Below are positions 1 to 8,413 of a DNA stretch of 64,000 bases, one piece after another. A model generated the notes under the pieces. It did no database searches, was not told the DNA's origin, and saw only the letters and a program-made list of their open reading frames with translations. Positions within the stretch are counted from its first letter, which is position 1, and every line of letters starts with the position of its first letter. The translations under genes and the position numbers were made by a program. Source of the DNA: Fumia sp045645505 (lineage in GTDB: Bacteria; Bacillota; Clostridia; Oscillospirales; Ruminococcaceae); contig JAZRIW010000002.1 in assembly GCA_045645505.1 (NCBI GenBank), forward strand, positions 1-64,000, read 5' to 3'.

Positions 1-3
1 TAT

Positions 4-79
4 TCCTCCTTAGCTCAGTCGGTAGAGCGCATGACTGTTAATCATGATGTCGCCTGTTCGAGCCAGGCAGGGGGAGCCA
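4..79 (+). tRNA. tRNA-Asn (anticodon GTT)
   Basis: The 76 nt fold as a complete cloverleaf. The acceptor strands TCCTCCT (4-10) and AGGGGGA (69-75) pair with one T-G wobble, the D arm is AGCTCAGTCGGTAGAGC, the anticodon loop is CTGTTAA giving anticodon GTT, and the T arm holds GTTCGAG. The discriminator is G76 and the CCA end is encoded at 77-79. It is followed at once by a strong terminator, so it is the last gene of a transcript that begins before the window. Confidence 0.95.
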
Positions 80-81
80 AA

Positions 82-118
82 AAACAAAGAGCATCGAAAG
101 ATGCTCTTTGTTTTTTTG
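82..118 (+). terminator. Intrinsic terminator after tRNA-Asn
   Basis: A 14-bp perfect stem (82-95 with 100-113) closed by a GAAA tetraloop is followed by a run of T. It ends the tRNA transcript. Confidence 0.92.
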
Positions 119-153
119 TGTTTGTGTCAGTGAGGATACAAAACGAGGTTGCC

Positions 154-182
154 TTGCCTTTCAATTTCTTTTATGTTATAAT
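154..182 (+). promoter_or_regulatory. SigA-type promoter for the HAD gene
   Basis: TTGCCT (154-159), a 17-nt spacer and a perfect TATAAT (177-182). The start codon of the next gene lies 112 nt downstream. The leader between 183 and 294 holds no recognised riboswitch; I see nothing else in it. Confidence 0.55.
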
Positions 183-294
183 ACGTTTATTAAGTTGATT
201 TTTAGGTATTTTGACGGTTATGATAGCAACATCTTTATCTCAATTATTGGAATTATTTTAAACCGCAAAAAATTAAAAAGCAAAGGTAACGATT

Positions 295-1113
295 ATGGGA
301 AAATTTGATGGGATTCTGTTTTGCACGGATTTAGACGGAACCCTTTACCGAAATGACAAAACAGTATCCGATGAAAATCTTGATGCAATAGAATATTTCA
401 AGAACCAAGGCGGATTATTTACGTTTATTACAGGACGCGTTCCAAAAACATCTGCAAAGATTTGCGAAATAATAAAACCAAACGCACCTTACGGATGTAT
501 TAACGGGGCAGGCATATATGATCCCGTTTGCGAAAAATATTTATGGACTGCTTTTTTAGACAGTGATGTTACAGAACTTGTTGAGAGTGTGTTAACTCAA
601 TTTCCACAAATTGGAATACAAGCAAGTTTGGAGAATGATGTTTATTTCATTAATGATAACGACGCAATGGCTCATTTTCGTTTGGTTATGGGGTTACCTA
701 ATATCTCAAAAAATTTCGGGGATATAAAAGAGCCGATTTTGAAAACGGTTTTTGCTCATGAGAATGAAGAACAAATTCTAAATCTTGAAAAATTTCTAAA
801 TGGTCATGCAAAAGCTGAGAAATTCGATTTTATCCGTTCCGAGCGTAGATTGTATGAGATTTTACCAAAGGGCACAAGTAAGGGGGCTTTGCTTTTAAAG
901 TTAGCTGATTTACTTGGTGTAGACAAAAAGAAAACTATAGCTGTAGGAGATTACAATAACGATATTTCAATGATAAAATGTGCGGAAATAGGTTTTGCGG
1001 TTTCCAATGCACGAGACTGTGTAAAAGCGGTAGCAGATAGAATAACAGTTAGTAATGAGGAAAACGCCATAGCTTCAATTATTGATGAGCTTGATAAGGG
1101 AAAGATTTTGTAA
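295..1113 (+). CDS. HAD-superfamily Cof-type sugar/cofactor phosphatase
   Basis: A 272-residue soluble protein of the Cof/YidA subfamily (HAD type IIB), which dephosphorylates sugar phosphates or related small molecules in the cytoplasm. Motif I is DLDGT with the nucleophile D12 and acid/base D14; the Lys motif is near residue 200 (KGTSKG, typical of Cof proteins) and motif IV is GDYNND near residue 223. The length is normal for the family. The ribosome binding site is weak (AAAGGTAA). It precedes a DeoR regulator and a phosphate-ester transporter but has its own promoter and terminator, so a shared role with them is possible but unproven. The substrate cannot be predicted. Confidence 0.9.
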   Translation: MGKFDGILFCTDLDGTLYRNDKTVSDENLDAIEYFKNQGGLFTFITGRVPKTSAKICEIIKPNAPYGCINGAGIYDPVCEKYLWTAFLDSDVTELVESVLTQFPQIGIQASLENDVYFINDNDAMAHFRLVMGLPNISKNFGDIKEPILKTVFAHENEEQILNLEKFLNGHAKAEKFDFIRSERRLYEILPKGTSKGALLLKLADLLGVDKKKTIAVGDYNNDISMIKCAEIGFAVSNARDCVKAVADRITVSNEENAIASIIDELDKGKIL

Positions 1114-1159
1114 AGAAACTTAGGTTTTTTGCCCGATTACACTTTGAGTGTCGGTCCCC

Positions 1160-1197
1160 AAAATCCCGTTCACGTAAGTGGGCGGGATTTTACTTTT
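1160..1197 (+). terminator. Intrinsic terminator
   Basis: The stem AAAATCCCGTTCAC (from 1160) pairs with GTGGGCGGGATTTT (to 1191) around a GTAA loop, with two T-G wobbles, and is followed by a T-rich tract. It closes the HAD gene transcript. Confidence 0.88.
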
Positions 1198-1249
1198 TAT
1201 TTCTTACTATTTAAGCAGGAATTGGTATGAAGTTAAGGGATGTTATTTG

Positions 1250-1278
1250 TTGACAAATGTGTATTTGAGTGATATGAT
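1250..1278 (+). promoter_or_regulatory. Strong SigA promoter of the deoR-transporter operon
   Basis: Perfect TTGACA (1250-1255), 17-nt spacer and TATGAT (1273-1278), just upstream of the ribosome binding site GGAGGTGA (1291-1298). Confidence 0.85.
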
Positions 1279-1304
1279 GTGTATATATGTGGAGGTGATT
1301 TGAG

Positions 1305-2069
1305 TTGTTTGCTGAAAAGCGACAGAGCATTATATATGAGCACATTCAAAAATATGGCGCCGTAATGACAGCAAATCTTATGGAAGAGTTTGATATTTCC
1401 ATAGAAACAGTTCGCAGAGATTTACTTTGCATGGAAAAGCAGGGACTTTTAAGAAGAGTTCATGGTGGTGCTGTTGAAAATAGAAGTATGAAGAAATTTC
1501 CTGAACTTAAAGAGCGTATAAAAGAATTTTCTGAGGAAAAAAGAAATCTTTCCATAAATGCCGCTAAGTTTGTTTGTGAGGGAGATGTTATATCTATTGA
1601 TACTGGCAGTACGGCAATTGCGTTTGCGCATATCTTAAAAGAGCGGTTTTCTTCTCTTACTGTAATTACTCATTCGTTGGATGTTTTTAACGTTCTTTGC
1701 TACCATAAAAATTTTAAAGTGATTTTATGCGGAGGGTGTTTTATAAAAGAGGAAAATGCTTTTTACGGCAGTATGGTGCTGGATAATTTAAGCAAAATAC
1801 ATGTGCAAAAGGCATTTATTTTTCCGTCTTCTGTATCGCTTGAGTTTGGAATATGCGATTATAACTATGATTTATATCAGGTTCAAAAGCAGTTGATTTT
1901 AGGTGCTGACAATATTTATGTTTTAACTGACAGCAGTAAATTTGAAGAAAAGGCACTATTAAAAATTGAAGATATGAAAAAAGAATATTTTTATATTACA
2001 GATAAAAACTTGCCTTCAGGACTTAAAAAGTTATATAAAGAAAATGAAATAAATATATTTACAGAATAG
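1305..2069 (+). CDS. DeoR/GlpR-family transcriptional regulator
   Basis: A 254-residue regulator with the N-terminal DeoR winged helix (residues about 1-56, ending in the RRVHGGA signature) and the C-terminal DeoRC sugar-phosphate sensor domain (about 75-235). DeoR proteins usually repress sugar uptake and catabolic operons and release DNA on binding a phosphorylated sugar. The start is TTG at 1305, chosen because GGAGGTGA lies 6 nt upstream. The gene sits 10 nt before an MFS transporter, so it very likely controls that gene and itself. The operator was not identified. Confidence 0.92.
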   Translation: MFAEKRQSIIYEHIQKYGAVMTANLMEEFDISIETVRRDLLCMEKQGLLRRVHGGAVENRSMKKFPELKERIKEFSEEKRNLSINAAKFVCEGDVISIDTGSTAIAFAHILKERFSSLTVITHSLDVFNVLCYHKNFKVILCGGCFIKEENAFYGSMVLDNLSKIHVQKAFIFPSSVSLEFGICDYNYDLYQVQKQLILGADNIYVLTDSSKFEEKALLKIEDMKKEYFYITDKNLPSGLKKLYKENEINIFTE

Positions 2070-2079
2070 GGGAAAGAAA

Positions 2080-3357
2080 ATGGAAAGCATAGTTAAGGAA
2101 AAAAATGAAAAAGGAGGGGTATGGCTTTTAATATTGCTTGGTTGGCTTGTTTATGCAACCTCATATCTTGGAAGGGTTAATTATCAGGCTAATATTACGC
2201 AAATTATAGACTTTTATGATATAACCAAGGTTCAGGCGGGTACAGTACCTACATTTTTCTTTTTTGCTTATGGAATAGGACAGGTTATTAACGGGATTTT
2301 ATGTAAAAAGTATAATATCAGGTGGATGGTTTTCGGAAGCTTAATTATATCTGCAACAATAAATTTTATTATAGCGGTCAATACGAATTTCTGGGTTATA
2401 AAATGGCTTTGGCTTATAAATGGAGTTGCATCGGCTGTACTCTGGCCAACGCTCATAAGAATGTTTGCTGAGTCTTTGCCCAAAAAAGCTTTAGGAAAAT
2501 CAAGCGTAATTATGGGAACTTCTATTGCTTCAGGGTTATTGGTTATTTATGGTTTAAGTTCAATTTATGCCGCCATTGATAAGTTTAAACTTGCTTTTTA
2601 TACAGCATCATTTGTAGGAGTTACAGTCGCTTTTGTATGGCTTTTCTTTTATAAAAAAGCTGCAGCAATGTCAAAAAGAGAAAAAATATATGAGGAAGAA
2701 GAACAAGAATTTGCATCTGATGTTAAAGAAAACAGAAATAAAAATAAGCATGAAAAGATATTTAGCATAGCTATATACTCATTGTGTTTTTACGCAGTTG
2801 GCATAAATCTTATCAAAGACGGGCTTACAACCTGGCTTCCTTCTATCCTTAAAGAAGAGTATGCAATGACTGATTCGCTGTCAATTTTATTAACACTTTT
2901 CCTGCCTATAGTGGCTATGTTTGGAAATGCATGTGCGTTGAAAGTGCATAAAAAAATTCCGGATTACGTTTCTCATTGTGCACTGGTTTTTGCTATAATA
3001 TTTGCTTTTATATGCTTTATAATAGGAAGTCTTACATTTAAAAAAGTGGCATTTATGCTTATAGGATTGATATTAGTTAACTTTTTGGCGTCAAGCCTTA
3101 ACAGTTTGATTACAAGTATTTTCCCGGTGTTTATGAGAGAAAAGATAAATTCCGGTTTATATGCCGGCGTTTTAAATGGATTTTGTTACGTGGGAAGTAC
3201 CATCAGTTCATACGGCCTTGGATTTATAGCAGATAATTTTGCGTGGTCTGCGGTATTTTGGACTTTAGCCGGATTTTGTATTTTAGCTTGTATTGTTTTC
3301 TTGATATATGCGTTGTTGAGGCGTGTTTTAGGAACAAGTTCATCAAGCTTTATATAA
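2080..3357 (+). CDS. MFS transporter, organophosphate:phosphate antiporter-like
   Basis: A 425-residue integral membrane protein with about 12 hydrophobic segments and a charged central loop (about residues 195-220). The N-terminal stretch LGRVNYQ and the pattern of segments resemble the OPA branch of the major facilitator superfamily (GlpT, UhpT type), which exchanges sugar phosphates or glycerol 3-phosphate for phosphate. The ribosome binding site is AGGGGAAAG. It is the second gene of the operon with the DeoR regulator, which fits uptake of a phosphorylated sugar sensed by that regulator. The substrate is not resolved and another MFS class is possible. Confidence 0.8.
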   Translation: MESIVKEKNEKGGVWLLILLGWLVYATSYLGRVNYQANITQIIDFYDITKVQAGTVPTFFFFAYGIGQVINGILCKKYNIRWMVFGSLIISATINFIIAVNTNFWVIKWLWLINGVASAVLWPTLIRMFAESLPKKALGKSSVIMGTSIASGLLVIYGLSSIYAAIDKFKLAFYTASFVGVTVAFVWLFFYKKAAAMSKREKIYEEEEQEFASDVKENRNKNKHEKIFSIAIYSLCFYAVGINLIKDGLTTWLPSILKEEYAMTDSLSILLTLFLPIVAMFGNACALKVHKKIPDYVSHCALVFAIIFAFICFIIGSLTFKKVAFMLIGLILVNFLASSLNSLITSIFPVFMREKINSGLYAGVLNGFCYVGSTISSYGLGFIADNFAWSAVFWTLAGFCILACIVFLIYALLRRVLGTSSSSFI

Positions 3358-3359
3358 TC

Positions 3360-3386
3360 AAATGTTATATATTTTTTAACATTTTT
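3360..3386 (+). terminator. AT-rich weak terminator
   Basis: AAATGTTA (3360-3367) pairs with TAACATTT (3377-3384) followed by a few T. The stem has only two G-C type pairs, so it is a weak candidate. Confidence 0.45.
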
Positions 3387-3397
3387 GTAAAAAACAC

Positions 3398-3426
3398 TTG
3401 AATAATAGTTTCAAAAATAGTATAAT
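3398..3426 (+). promoter_or_regulatory. SigA promoter upstream of the glycine riboswitch
   Basis: TTGAAT (3398-3403), 17-nt spacer and perfect TATAAT (3421-3426), 25 nt before the first aptamer. Confidence 0.75.
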
Positions 3427-3449
3427 GTAAAAAAATAATAAATTCTGTA

Positions 3450-3615
3450 TGATGATTGCAGGAAATGGTAATTTACCGACCGAAGGAGTAACACTCTCAG
3501 GTGTCTTTTAAGATGAGGACTGCAATTTGACAGAACTTTGGAGAATCTCATTAAATTGAGTGCCGAAGGTGCAAAGCACAAAGTGCTAATCTCTCAGGCA
3601 AAAGGACAAAGTGCA
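3450..3615 (+). promoter_or_regulatory. Tandem glycine riboswitch
   Basis: Two glycine aptamers lie in series. Aptamer 1 (about 3454-3526) has a GATTGCAG/CTGCAATT closing stem and the core ACCGAAGGAGTAA with CTCTCAGG. Aptamer 2 (about 3536-3614) has CTTTGGAGA, TGCCGAAGGTGCAA and CTCTCAGGCAAAAGGACA, which match the family consensus closely. A Rho-independent terminator follows, so ligand binding most likely governs premature termination. The gene behind is an amino acid symporter, which suits glycine sensing. Whether glycine turns it on or off is not decided by sequence inspection. Confidence 0.93.
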
Positions 3616-3644
3616 AAATTTTTCTTTATTTTTGTTTTTTGTAG

Positions 3645-3680
3645 TAGGCTGTGCTTTGTAGCACAGCTTATTTTATTTTA
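3645..3680 (+). terminator. Expression-platform terminator of the glycine riboswitch
   Basis: GCTGTGC (3648-3654) pairs with GCACAGC (3661-3667) around a 6-nt loop, extended by A/T pairs, and is followed by TTATTTTATTTT. It lies between aptamer 2 and the ribosome binding site of the symporter. Confidence 0.8.
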
Positions 3681-3693
3681 TGGAGGAAAAAAT

Positions 3694-5217
3694 ATGGAAT
3701 GGATTATCAAGGTAAACAATACTGTAAATGGTTTTGTTTGGGGTTATGTCGGATTAATTTTGCTTGTTGGTGTAGGAATCGTAATGACTCTTGCAACTAA
3801 AGTTTTCCAGGTCAGCAGATTAGGCCATTGGTGGAAACAAACTATAGGAAGTATGTTTAATAAAAATGTTATTGGGCATACAAATGAAAAAGGTACAATT
3901 TCTCCTTTCCAGGCGCTTTGTACAGCATTAGCCGCAACAATTGGTACCGGTAACATCGCAGGTGTAGCGGCTGCTATCTGCATAGGTGGTGCAGGCGCAG
4001 TTTTCTGGATGTGGGTTGCTGCTTTTTTTGGAATGATGACAAATTATTCTGAAAATGTACTTGGCATTTATTATCGTCGCCGTAATGAAAAAGGCGAGTG
4101 GAGTGGTGGTGCTATGTACTACCTCACAGATGGTTTAGGCAGAAAAAAAGGATGCAAATGGATAGCAAGAGTATTGGCAGTGTTGTTCTCAATTTTCACA
4201 TTATTTGCCGCTTGTGGTATAGGTTCAATGGGACAGGTAAATAAAATTGTCGCTAATGTTGCTTCCGCTTTTGATATTAAAGCATTATCATCAATCACTT
4301 TATTTTCAGGAATCAGCCTTTACAATATTGTTTTAGGTGCTGTTATTATGCTTTTAGCTGCACTTATTATTTTAGGCGGCCTTAAGAGAATCGCAAATGT
4401 AGCTGAAAAAATTGTTCCTTTGATGGTTATTATGTTTGTTTTAGGTTCATTGGTAATTATTGGAATTAATTATTTTAATATCTTACCTGCATTTAAAGCA
4501 ATTTTTGTGAATGCATTTACACCTATTGCTGCAATCGGTGGTGGAGTTGGTACAGTTATCAGCAAGGTTATGACTCAGGGCTTCAAACGTGGTGTTTTTT
4601 CTAACGAAGCAGGTCTTGGTTCTTCTGTTATGGTTCATTCAAACTCAAATATCAAAGAACCCGTTAAACAGGGTATGTGGGGAGTTTTTGAAGTTTTTGC
4701 AGACACAATGATTGTTTGCACAATGACTGCTTTGGTTGTTTTGACTTCAGGTGTTTATGATTTTAATACAGGCGCAATTATTGAAGGATATACAGATGCA
4801 ACTTTAGTGGCAGGTGCTTTTAACAAGATTTTTTCCTGGGGTGGAATCGGTGAGAAATTTATTGCAATCGCTATGTTCTTGTTTGCATTTACTACAGTAC
4901 TCGGTTGGTCACATTATGGTACAAAAGCATGGGAGTACCTGTTTGGAGCTAAATCTACAGTTGTTTTCAAGGTTTTACATATCTTAACTATTATGTTTGG
5001 CGCAGTTATGACATCTTCTTTAGCTTGGGATATATCCGATACTTTCAATGGTATGATGATGTTCCCCAACTTGATTGCAGTAGTAGCTTTGTGCCCATTG
5101 GTAGTTAAAATTACTAAAAACTATATAGAACGCAAAATTAAAAATAAAGATGTTAAGCCTATTTTTTCTTATGATGAGGCTATTCAGGAAGAATGGGAAA
5201 AAAGTAATATTGATTAA
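3694..5217 (+). CDS. Alanine/glycine:cation symporter (AGCS family)
   Basis: A 507-residue membrane protein of the AGCS family (AlsT/DagA/AgcS), which takes up alanine or glycine with Na+. The family core ATIGTGNIAGVA lies near residue 80 and about ten transmembrane segments follow. The reading frame is open back to 3538, but that part is the riboswitch; the ATG at 3694 with GGAGG 6-8 nt upstream gives the usual N terminus. The tandem glycine riboswitch makes glycine the likely substrate. A stem-loop terminator follows the stop, so the gene is transcribed alone. Confidence 0.95.
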   Translation: MEWIIKVNNTVNGFVWGYVGLILLVGVGIVMTLATKVFQVSRLGHWWKQTIGSMFNKNVIGHTNEKGTISPFQALCTALAATIGTGNIAGVAAAICIGGAGAVFWMWVAAFFGMMTNYSENVLGIYYRRRNEKGEWSGGAMYYLTDGLGRKKGCKWIARVLAVLFSIFTLFAACGIGSMGQVNKIVANVASAFDIKALSSITLFSGISLYNIVLGAVIMLLAALIILGGLKRIANVAEKIVPLMVIMFVLGSLVIIGINYFNILPAFKAIFVNAFTPIAAIGGGVGTVISKVMTQGFKRGVFSNEAGLGSSVMVHSNSNIKEPVKQGMWGVFEVFADTMIVCTMTALVVLTSGVYDFNTGAIIEGYTDATLVAGAFNKIFSWGGIGEKFIAIAMFLFAFTTVLGWSHYGTKAWEYLFGAKSTVVFKVLHILTIMFGAVMTSSLAWDISDTFNGMMMFPNLIAVVALCPLVVKITKNYIERKIKNKDVKPIFSYDEAIQEEWEKSNID

Positions 5218-5221
5218 TAAA

Positions 5222-5264
5222 GAAAAGTGTTTAAAACTTTATGTTTTAAACACTTTTCATTTTT
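5222..5264 (+). terminator. Intrinsic terminator
   Basis: A 16-bp perfect stem (5222-5237 with 5243-5258) with a TTTAT loop and a T-rich tail. Confidence 0.9.
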
Positions 5265-5271
5265 ATAAATC

Positions 5272-5300
5272 TTGTCATTTTTAAATGAATGTGGTATGAT
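5272..5300 (+). promoter_or_regulatory. SigA promoter of galM
   Basis: TTGTCA (5272-5277), 17-nt spacer and TATGAT (5295-5300), 32 nt before the galM start. Confidence 0.7.
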
Positions 5301-5332
5301 ATATAATATACTTTTTATAAGGAGAAATTGAT

Positions 5333-6370
5333 ATGTTCATTGAAAAATATTTCGGCACAACTTCTGATGGGAAAGAAATTTCAGTATTTACTAATAAAAA
5401 TAAAAATGGTATGGAAATAAGCATCATAAATTTTGGCGGTGCTGTTACTTCACTTAAAGTTCCTGATAAGGACGGAAAAATACGTGATATTGTTTTAGGC
5501 TATGATGATATTGAGAGTTATGAAAACCAAACAGCATATCTGGGCGTAATTATCGGAAGAAACGGAAACAGAATAGGAGATGCTAAATTTTCTATAAATG
5601 GTGTAGAGTATATCCTTACTAAAAATGAAGGGGAAAATCAGCTTCACGGTGGAATCAAGGGATTTGACAAAAAAGTCTGGGAGGCAACAATTTGCAAGGA
5701 GACTTTAAAACTTTCATATTCAAGCCCTGATATGGAAGAAGGATATCCCGGAAATTTAGAGGCAACAGTAGAATATACTTTGACTGATGAGAATGAGGTT
5801 TTTATAGAATATACTGCGGTTTCAGATAAAGATACTGTTGTGAATCTTACAAATCACAGTTATTTTAATTTAAACGGAGATGCGTCAGGCAGTATAGAAA
5901 ATCATCTTTTAAAATTAAATGCTGAGTACATTACCCCCGTTAATTCTTCTCTTATTCCTGACGGAAAGCTTATGAAGGTAGAGGGTACGCCTTTTGATTT
6001 TCGCGATTTCCACACGATTGGAGAAAGAGTCGATTGTGATAATGAACAGTTAAGTTACGGTAAAGGCTATGACCATAACTACTTTTTTAATGAAGACGGA
6101 CTTAAAATTGCAGCAGAAGTTATAGGTGATGAAAGCAAGATTAAAATGTCTGTTTATACCGATAGTGATGCGGTGCAATTATATACGGGAAATGCCATGA
6201 AAGAAATACATGGTAAAAATAACGCTTTGTATGAAAAAAGAGGGGCATTCTGTCTTGAAACACAAAGCTGTCCTAATGCAATCAACTGTCCCGAATTGCC
6301 TACAACATTGCTTAATAAGGGAGAAGAATATTATAGTGTAACCTTCTTAAGATTTGAGATTGACAAATAG
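5333..6370 (+). CDS. galM: Aldose 1-epimerase (mutarotase)
   Basis: A 345-residue cytoplasmic enzyme that interconverts the alpha and beta anomers of glucose and galactose. The catalytic residues fall at the positions known from E. coli GalM: H105 (QLHGG), H175 in NHSYFNLNG and the base E309 in LETQSC. The whole length is covered by the mutarotase fold. The ribosome binding site is AAGGAG. The M24 peptidase gene begins 11 nt after the stop, so the two are probably cotranscribed without an obvious functional link; no galK or galT lies nearby. Confidence 0.95.
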   Translation: MFIEKYFGTTSDGKEISVFTNKNKNGMEISIINFGGAVTSLKVPDKDGKIRDIVLGYDDIESYENQTAYLGVIIGRNGNRIGDAKFSINGVEYILTKNEGENQLHGGIKGFDKKVWEATICKETLKLSYSSPDMEEGYPGNLEATVEYTLTDENEVFIEYTAVSDKDTVVNLTNHSYFNLNGDASGSIENHLLKLNAEYITPVNSSLIPDGKLMKVEGTPFDFRDFHTIGERVDCDNEQLSYGKGYDHNYFFNEDGLKIAAEVIGDESKIKMSVYTDSDAVQLYTGNAMKEIHGKNNALYEKRGAFCLETQSCPNAINCPELPTTLLNKGEEYYSVTFLRFEIDK

Positions 6371-6381
6371 GAGAGATTTGC

Positions 6382-8160
6382 TTGAGAGAAAATATCCTTA
6401 AACTTCAAAATGTCTTAAAAAAGCATAAAATATCCGCATTTTACATACCTACTTCCGATTTCCATAATTCTGAATATATCAGTGAATATTTTAAAGAGCG
6501 TGAATATCTTTCGGGATTTACAGGTTCTGCAGGAACACTTTTAGTGACTTCTGAAAATGCTTATTTATGGACTGATGGACGATATTTTATTCAGGCTGAA
6601 ATTGAACTTAAGGATAGTGGCATAACACTTTTTAAATCCGGTGAAGAAGGAGTTTTGACAGTTTCAGAGTTCCTTTTAAAGACTTTAAGTAAAGGCGATA
6701 CTCTGGCTTTTGACGGAAGGTTGGTACCTTTTAAAACAGTTTCTGAGTGGGAAAAGCTTTTAAAGGGAAAAGGGGTTAAATTTTTATCTAAAAATTTAAC
6801 TGATTTTATATGGCAGGAAAGACCATCTTTACCGCAAAATCCGATATTTTTACTTGGAGAAGAATATAGTGGCGAGGCTACTTCTGATAAGCTTTCCAAA
6901 GTGAGAAAAGAGATTAAAAAATCAGGATGTGACAGCCATTTGTTGTCATCACTTGAAGATATTGCTTGGCTTTTGAATTTAAGAGGAAAAGATATAGCTT
7001 ATACCCCTGTTTTTCTTTCTTATTGTTATATTACAGAAAATTCAGCTTACGTATTTTTGTCAGAAAAAGCTTTAAGCCACGAAATTAAAAATTATCTTGA
7101 GACTGAGGGCTTTGAGATTTTACCTTATGAAGATGTTTTTGTGAATTTAAAGAAGCTTACTAAAGGTAAAAAAGTAGCAGCTGATTTTGAAAGTATAAGT
7201 TATTCACTTTATAAAAGTATTTCCGGCAAGGCCTTCGATGTTAAAAATCCCACATCATTTTTAAAGATTATAAAAAATTCTACTGAGATAGAAAATTTAA
7301 AATCTTGTCATATTAAAGACGGAGTTGCTGTTACAAAGTTTATGATGTGGCTTAAAAAGAATGTCGGCAAAATTGAAACAACTGAAATCAAGGCTTCTGA
7401 ATACCTTAAAACTCTTAGAGAAGAGAATGAAGGCTTTTTATATGAAAGTTTTGGTACAGTCTGTGCTTTTAATGGCCATTCTGCAATAATTCATTATTCT
7501 GCTACCGAAAAAACAGATTTATTAATCGAGCCTGATGGTATATTACTTGTTGATTCGGGTGGACAATATTTTGAAGGTACTACTGATGTTACTCGCACTT
7601 TTATATTAGGCAGGATTTCAGATGAAGCAAAACTTCATTACACAACAGTTGTGCGCAGTATGCTTTCTCTTGCGATTATAAAATTTTTGCACGGGGCAAG
7701 GGGTAGCAATTTAGATGTTTTATCAAGAGTACCTTTGTGGCAATTAAATCTTGATTATAAGCATGGCACGGGACATGGTGTAGGTTATCTTTTGACTGTC
7801 CACGAGGGGCCTAATGCGTTCAGGTGGAAAACTGTAAATGGCTTGGATACTACTCCTGTTTTTGAAGAAGGTATGGTTACGACAGATGAGCCGGGTGTTT
7901 ATTTTGAAGATAAATATGGTATAAGAATTGAAAACGAGCTTCTTTGTGTTAAAGATGTAAAAAATGAATACGGACAATTTATGAGATTTGAACCGCTTAC
8001 TCTGGTACCGATTGATTTAGATGGTATCGACACTTCTTTTATGACAAAATTTGAGATTGATGCATTAAATGAATATCATAAAACCGTTTTTGAAAAGCTT
8101 AATCCTTATTTCGACGGAGAGGAATTAGAAAAGTTAAAATATTATACAAGAGAGATTTAA
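6382..8160 (+). CDS. Xaa-Pro aminopeptidase, family M24B
   Basis: A 592-residue metallopeptidase that removes N-terminal residues preceding proline from peptides in the cytoplasm. Two creatinase-type N-terminal domains (about residues 1-300) precede the pita-bread catalytic domain (about 305-530). Metal ligand motifs are visible as VDSGG with TTDVTRTF, GTGHGVG, and DEPGVYFE with GIRIENE. The three-domain, 590-residue form is that of eukaryotic XPNPEP1 and its bacterial relatives rather than the shorter PepP. The start is TTG at 6382, supported by AGGAGAG 6 nt upstream. Confidence 0.95.
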   Translation: MRENILKLQNVLKKHKISAFYIPTSDFHNSEYISEYFKEREYLSGFTGSAGTLLVTSENAYLWTDGRYFIQAEIELKDSGITLFKSGEEGVLTVSEFLLKTLSKGDTLAFDGRLVPFKTVSEWEKLLKGKGVKFLSKNLTDFIWQERPSLPQNPIFLLGEEYSGEATSDKLSKVRKEIKKSGCDSHLLSSLEDIAWLLNLRGKDIAYTPVFLSYCYITENSAYVFLSEKALSHEIKNYLETEGFEILPYEDVFVNLKKLTKGKKVAADFESISYSLYKSISGKAFDVKNPTSFLKIIKNSTEIENLKSCHIKDGVAVTKFMMWLKKNVGKIETTEIKASEYLKTLREENEGFLYESFGTVCAFNGHSAIIHYSATEKTDLLIEPDGILLVDSGGQYFEGTTDVTRTFILGRISDEAKLHYTTVVRSMLSLAIIKFLHGARGSNLDVLSRVPLWQLNLDYKHGTGHGVGYLLTVHEGPNAFRWKTVNGLDTTPVFEEGMVTTDEPGVYFEDKYGIRIENELLCVKDVKNEYGQFMRFEPLTLVPIDLDGIDTSFMTKFEIDALNEYHKTVFEKLNPYFDGEELEKLKYYTREI

Positions 8161-8220
8161 ATTACGCATCATAAGTTATATAAAGAGGTGAGATTTGTGA
8201 AGAGCCTTTCAGGAGGTAAT

Positions 8221-8373
8221 ATGTATAAAAATTTTATATTTTTTGCTATTCCTATGATTTTGGCATTGTCATTATGCATTCGTTGGGCAGTAGAGGCTTT
8301 GTATTCTATCGCTATATTTATAAAATATTTTCGAACTACCGATAAGATAAAGCATACATTATCATATCTATAA
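8221..8373 (+). CDS. Possible small membrane protein, unknown
   Basis: A short frame of 50 residues starts with ATG at 8221, 4 nt after a perfect AGGAGG (8211-8216). A second start, GTG at 8197 in the same frame, has its own AGAGGTGA (8184-8191) and would give 58 residues. The predicted product begins with a hydrophobic stretch (FIFFAIPMILALSLCI) and has a second weaker one, then a basic tail. It ends 3 nt before a strong terminator. It lies 27 to 60 nt after the M24 peptidase gene, so it could be the end of that operon. I do not recognise a family; it may be a chance frame. Confidence 0.4.
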   Translation: MYKNFIFFAIPMILALSLCIRWAVEALYSIAIFIKYFRTTDKIKHTLSYL

Positions 8374-8412
8374 AAATTAAAACCCGCACTAAAAAGTGCG
8401 GGTTTTAATTAT
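8374..8412. terminator. Bidirectional terminator
   Basis: TTAAAACCCGCACT (8377-8390) pairs perfectly with AGTGCGGGTTTTAA (8395-8408) around AAAA. A/T tracts on both sides let it serve the rightward small ORF and the leftward SGNH gene. Confidence 0.92.
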
Positions 8413-8413
8413 A

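Noticed and set aside
108..308. 66-residue frame between the tRNA terminator and the HAD gene
   Set aside because: It starts in the T run of the terminator, has no ribosome site, contains the HAD promoter and overlaps the HAD start.
3538..3693. N-terminal extension of the AGCS symporter by 52 residues
   Set aside because: This stretch is the second glycine aptamer and its terminator; the proper start at 3694 has its own ribosome site.
8170..8178. CATAAGTTA as a further SigK-type -10 before the small ORF at 8221
   Set aside because: No mACm lies 16-17 nt upstream (the bases there are GAGA), so the match is incomplete.
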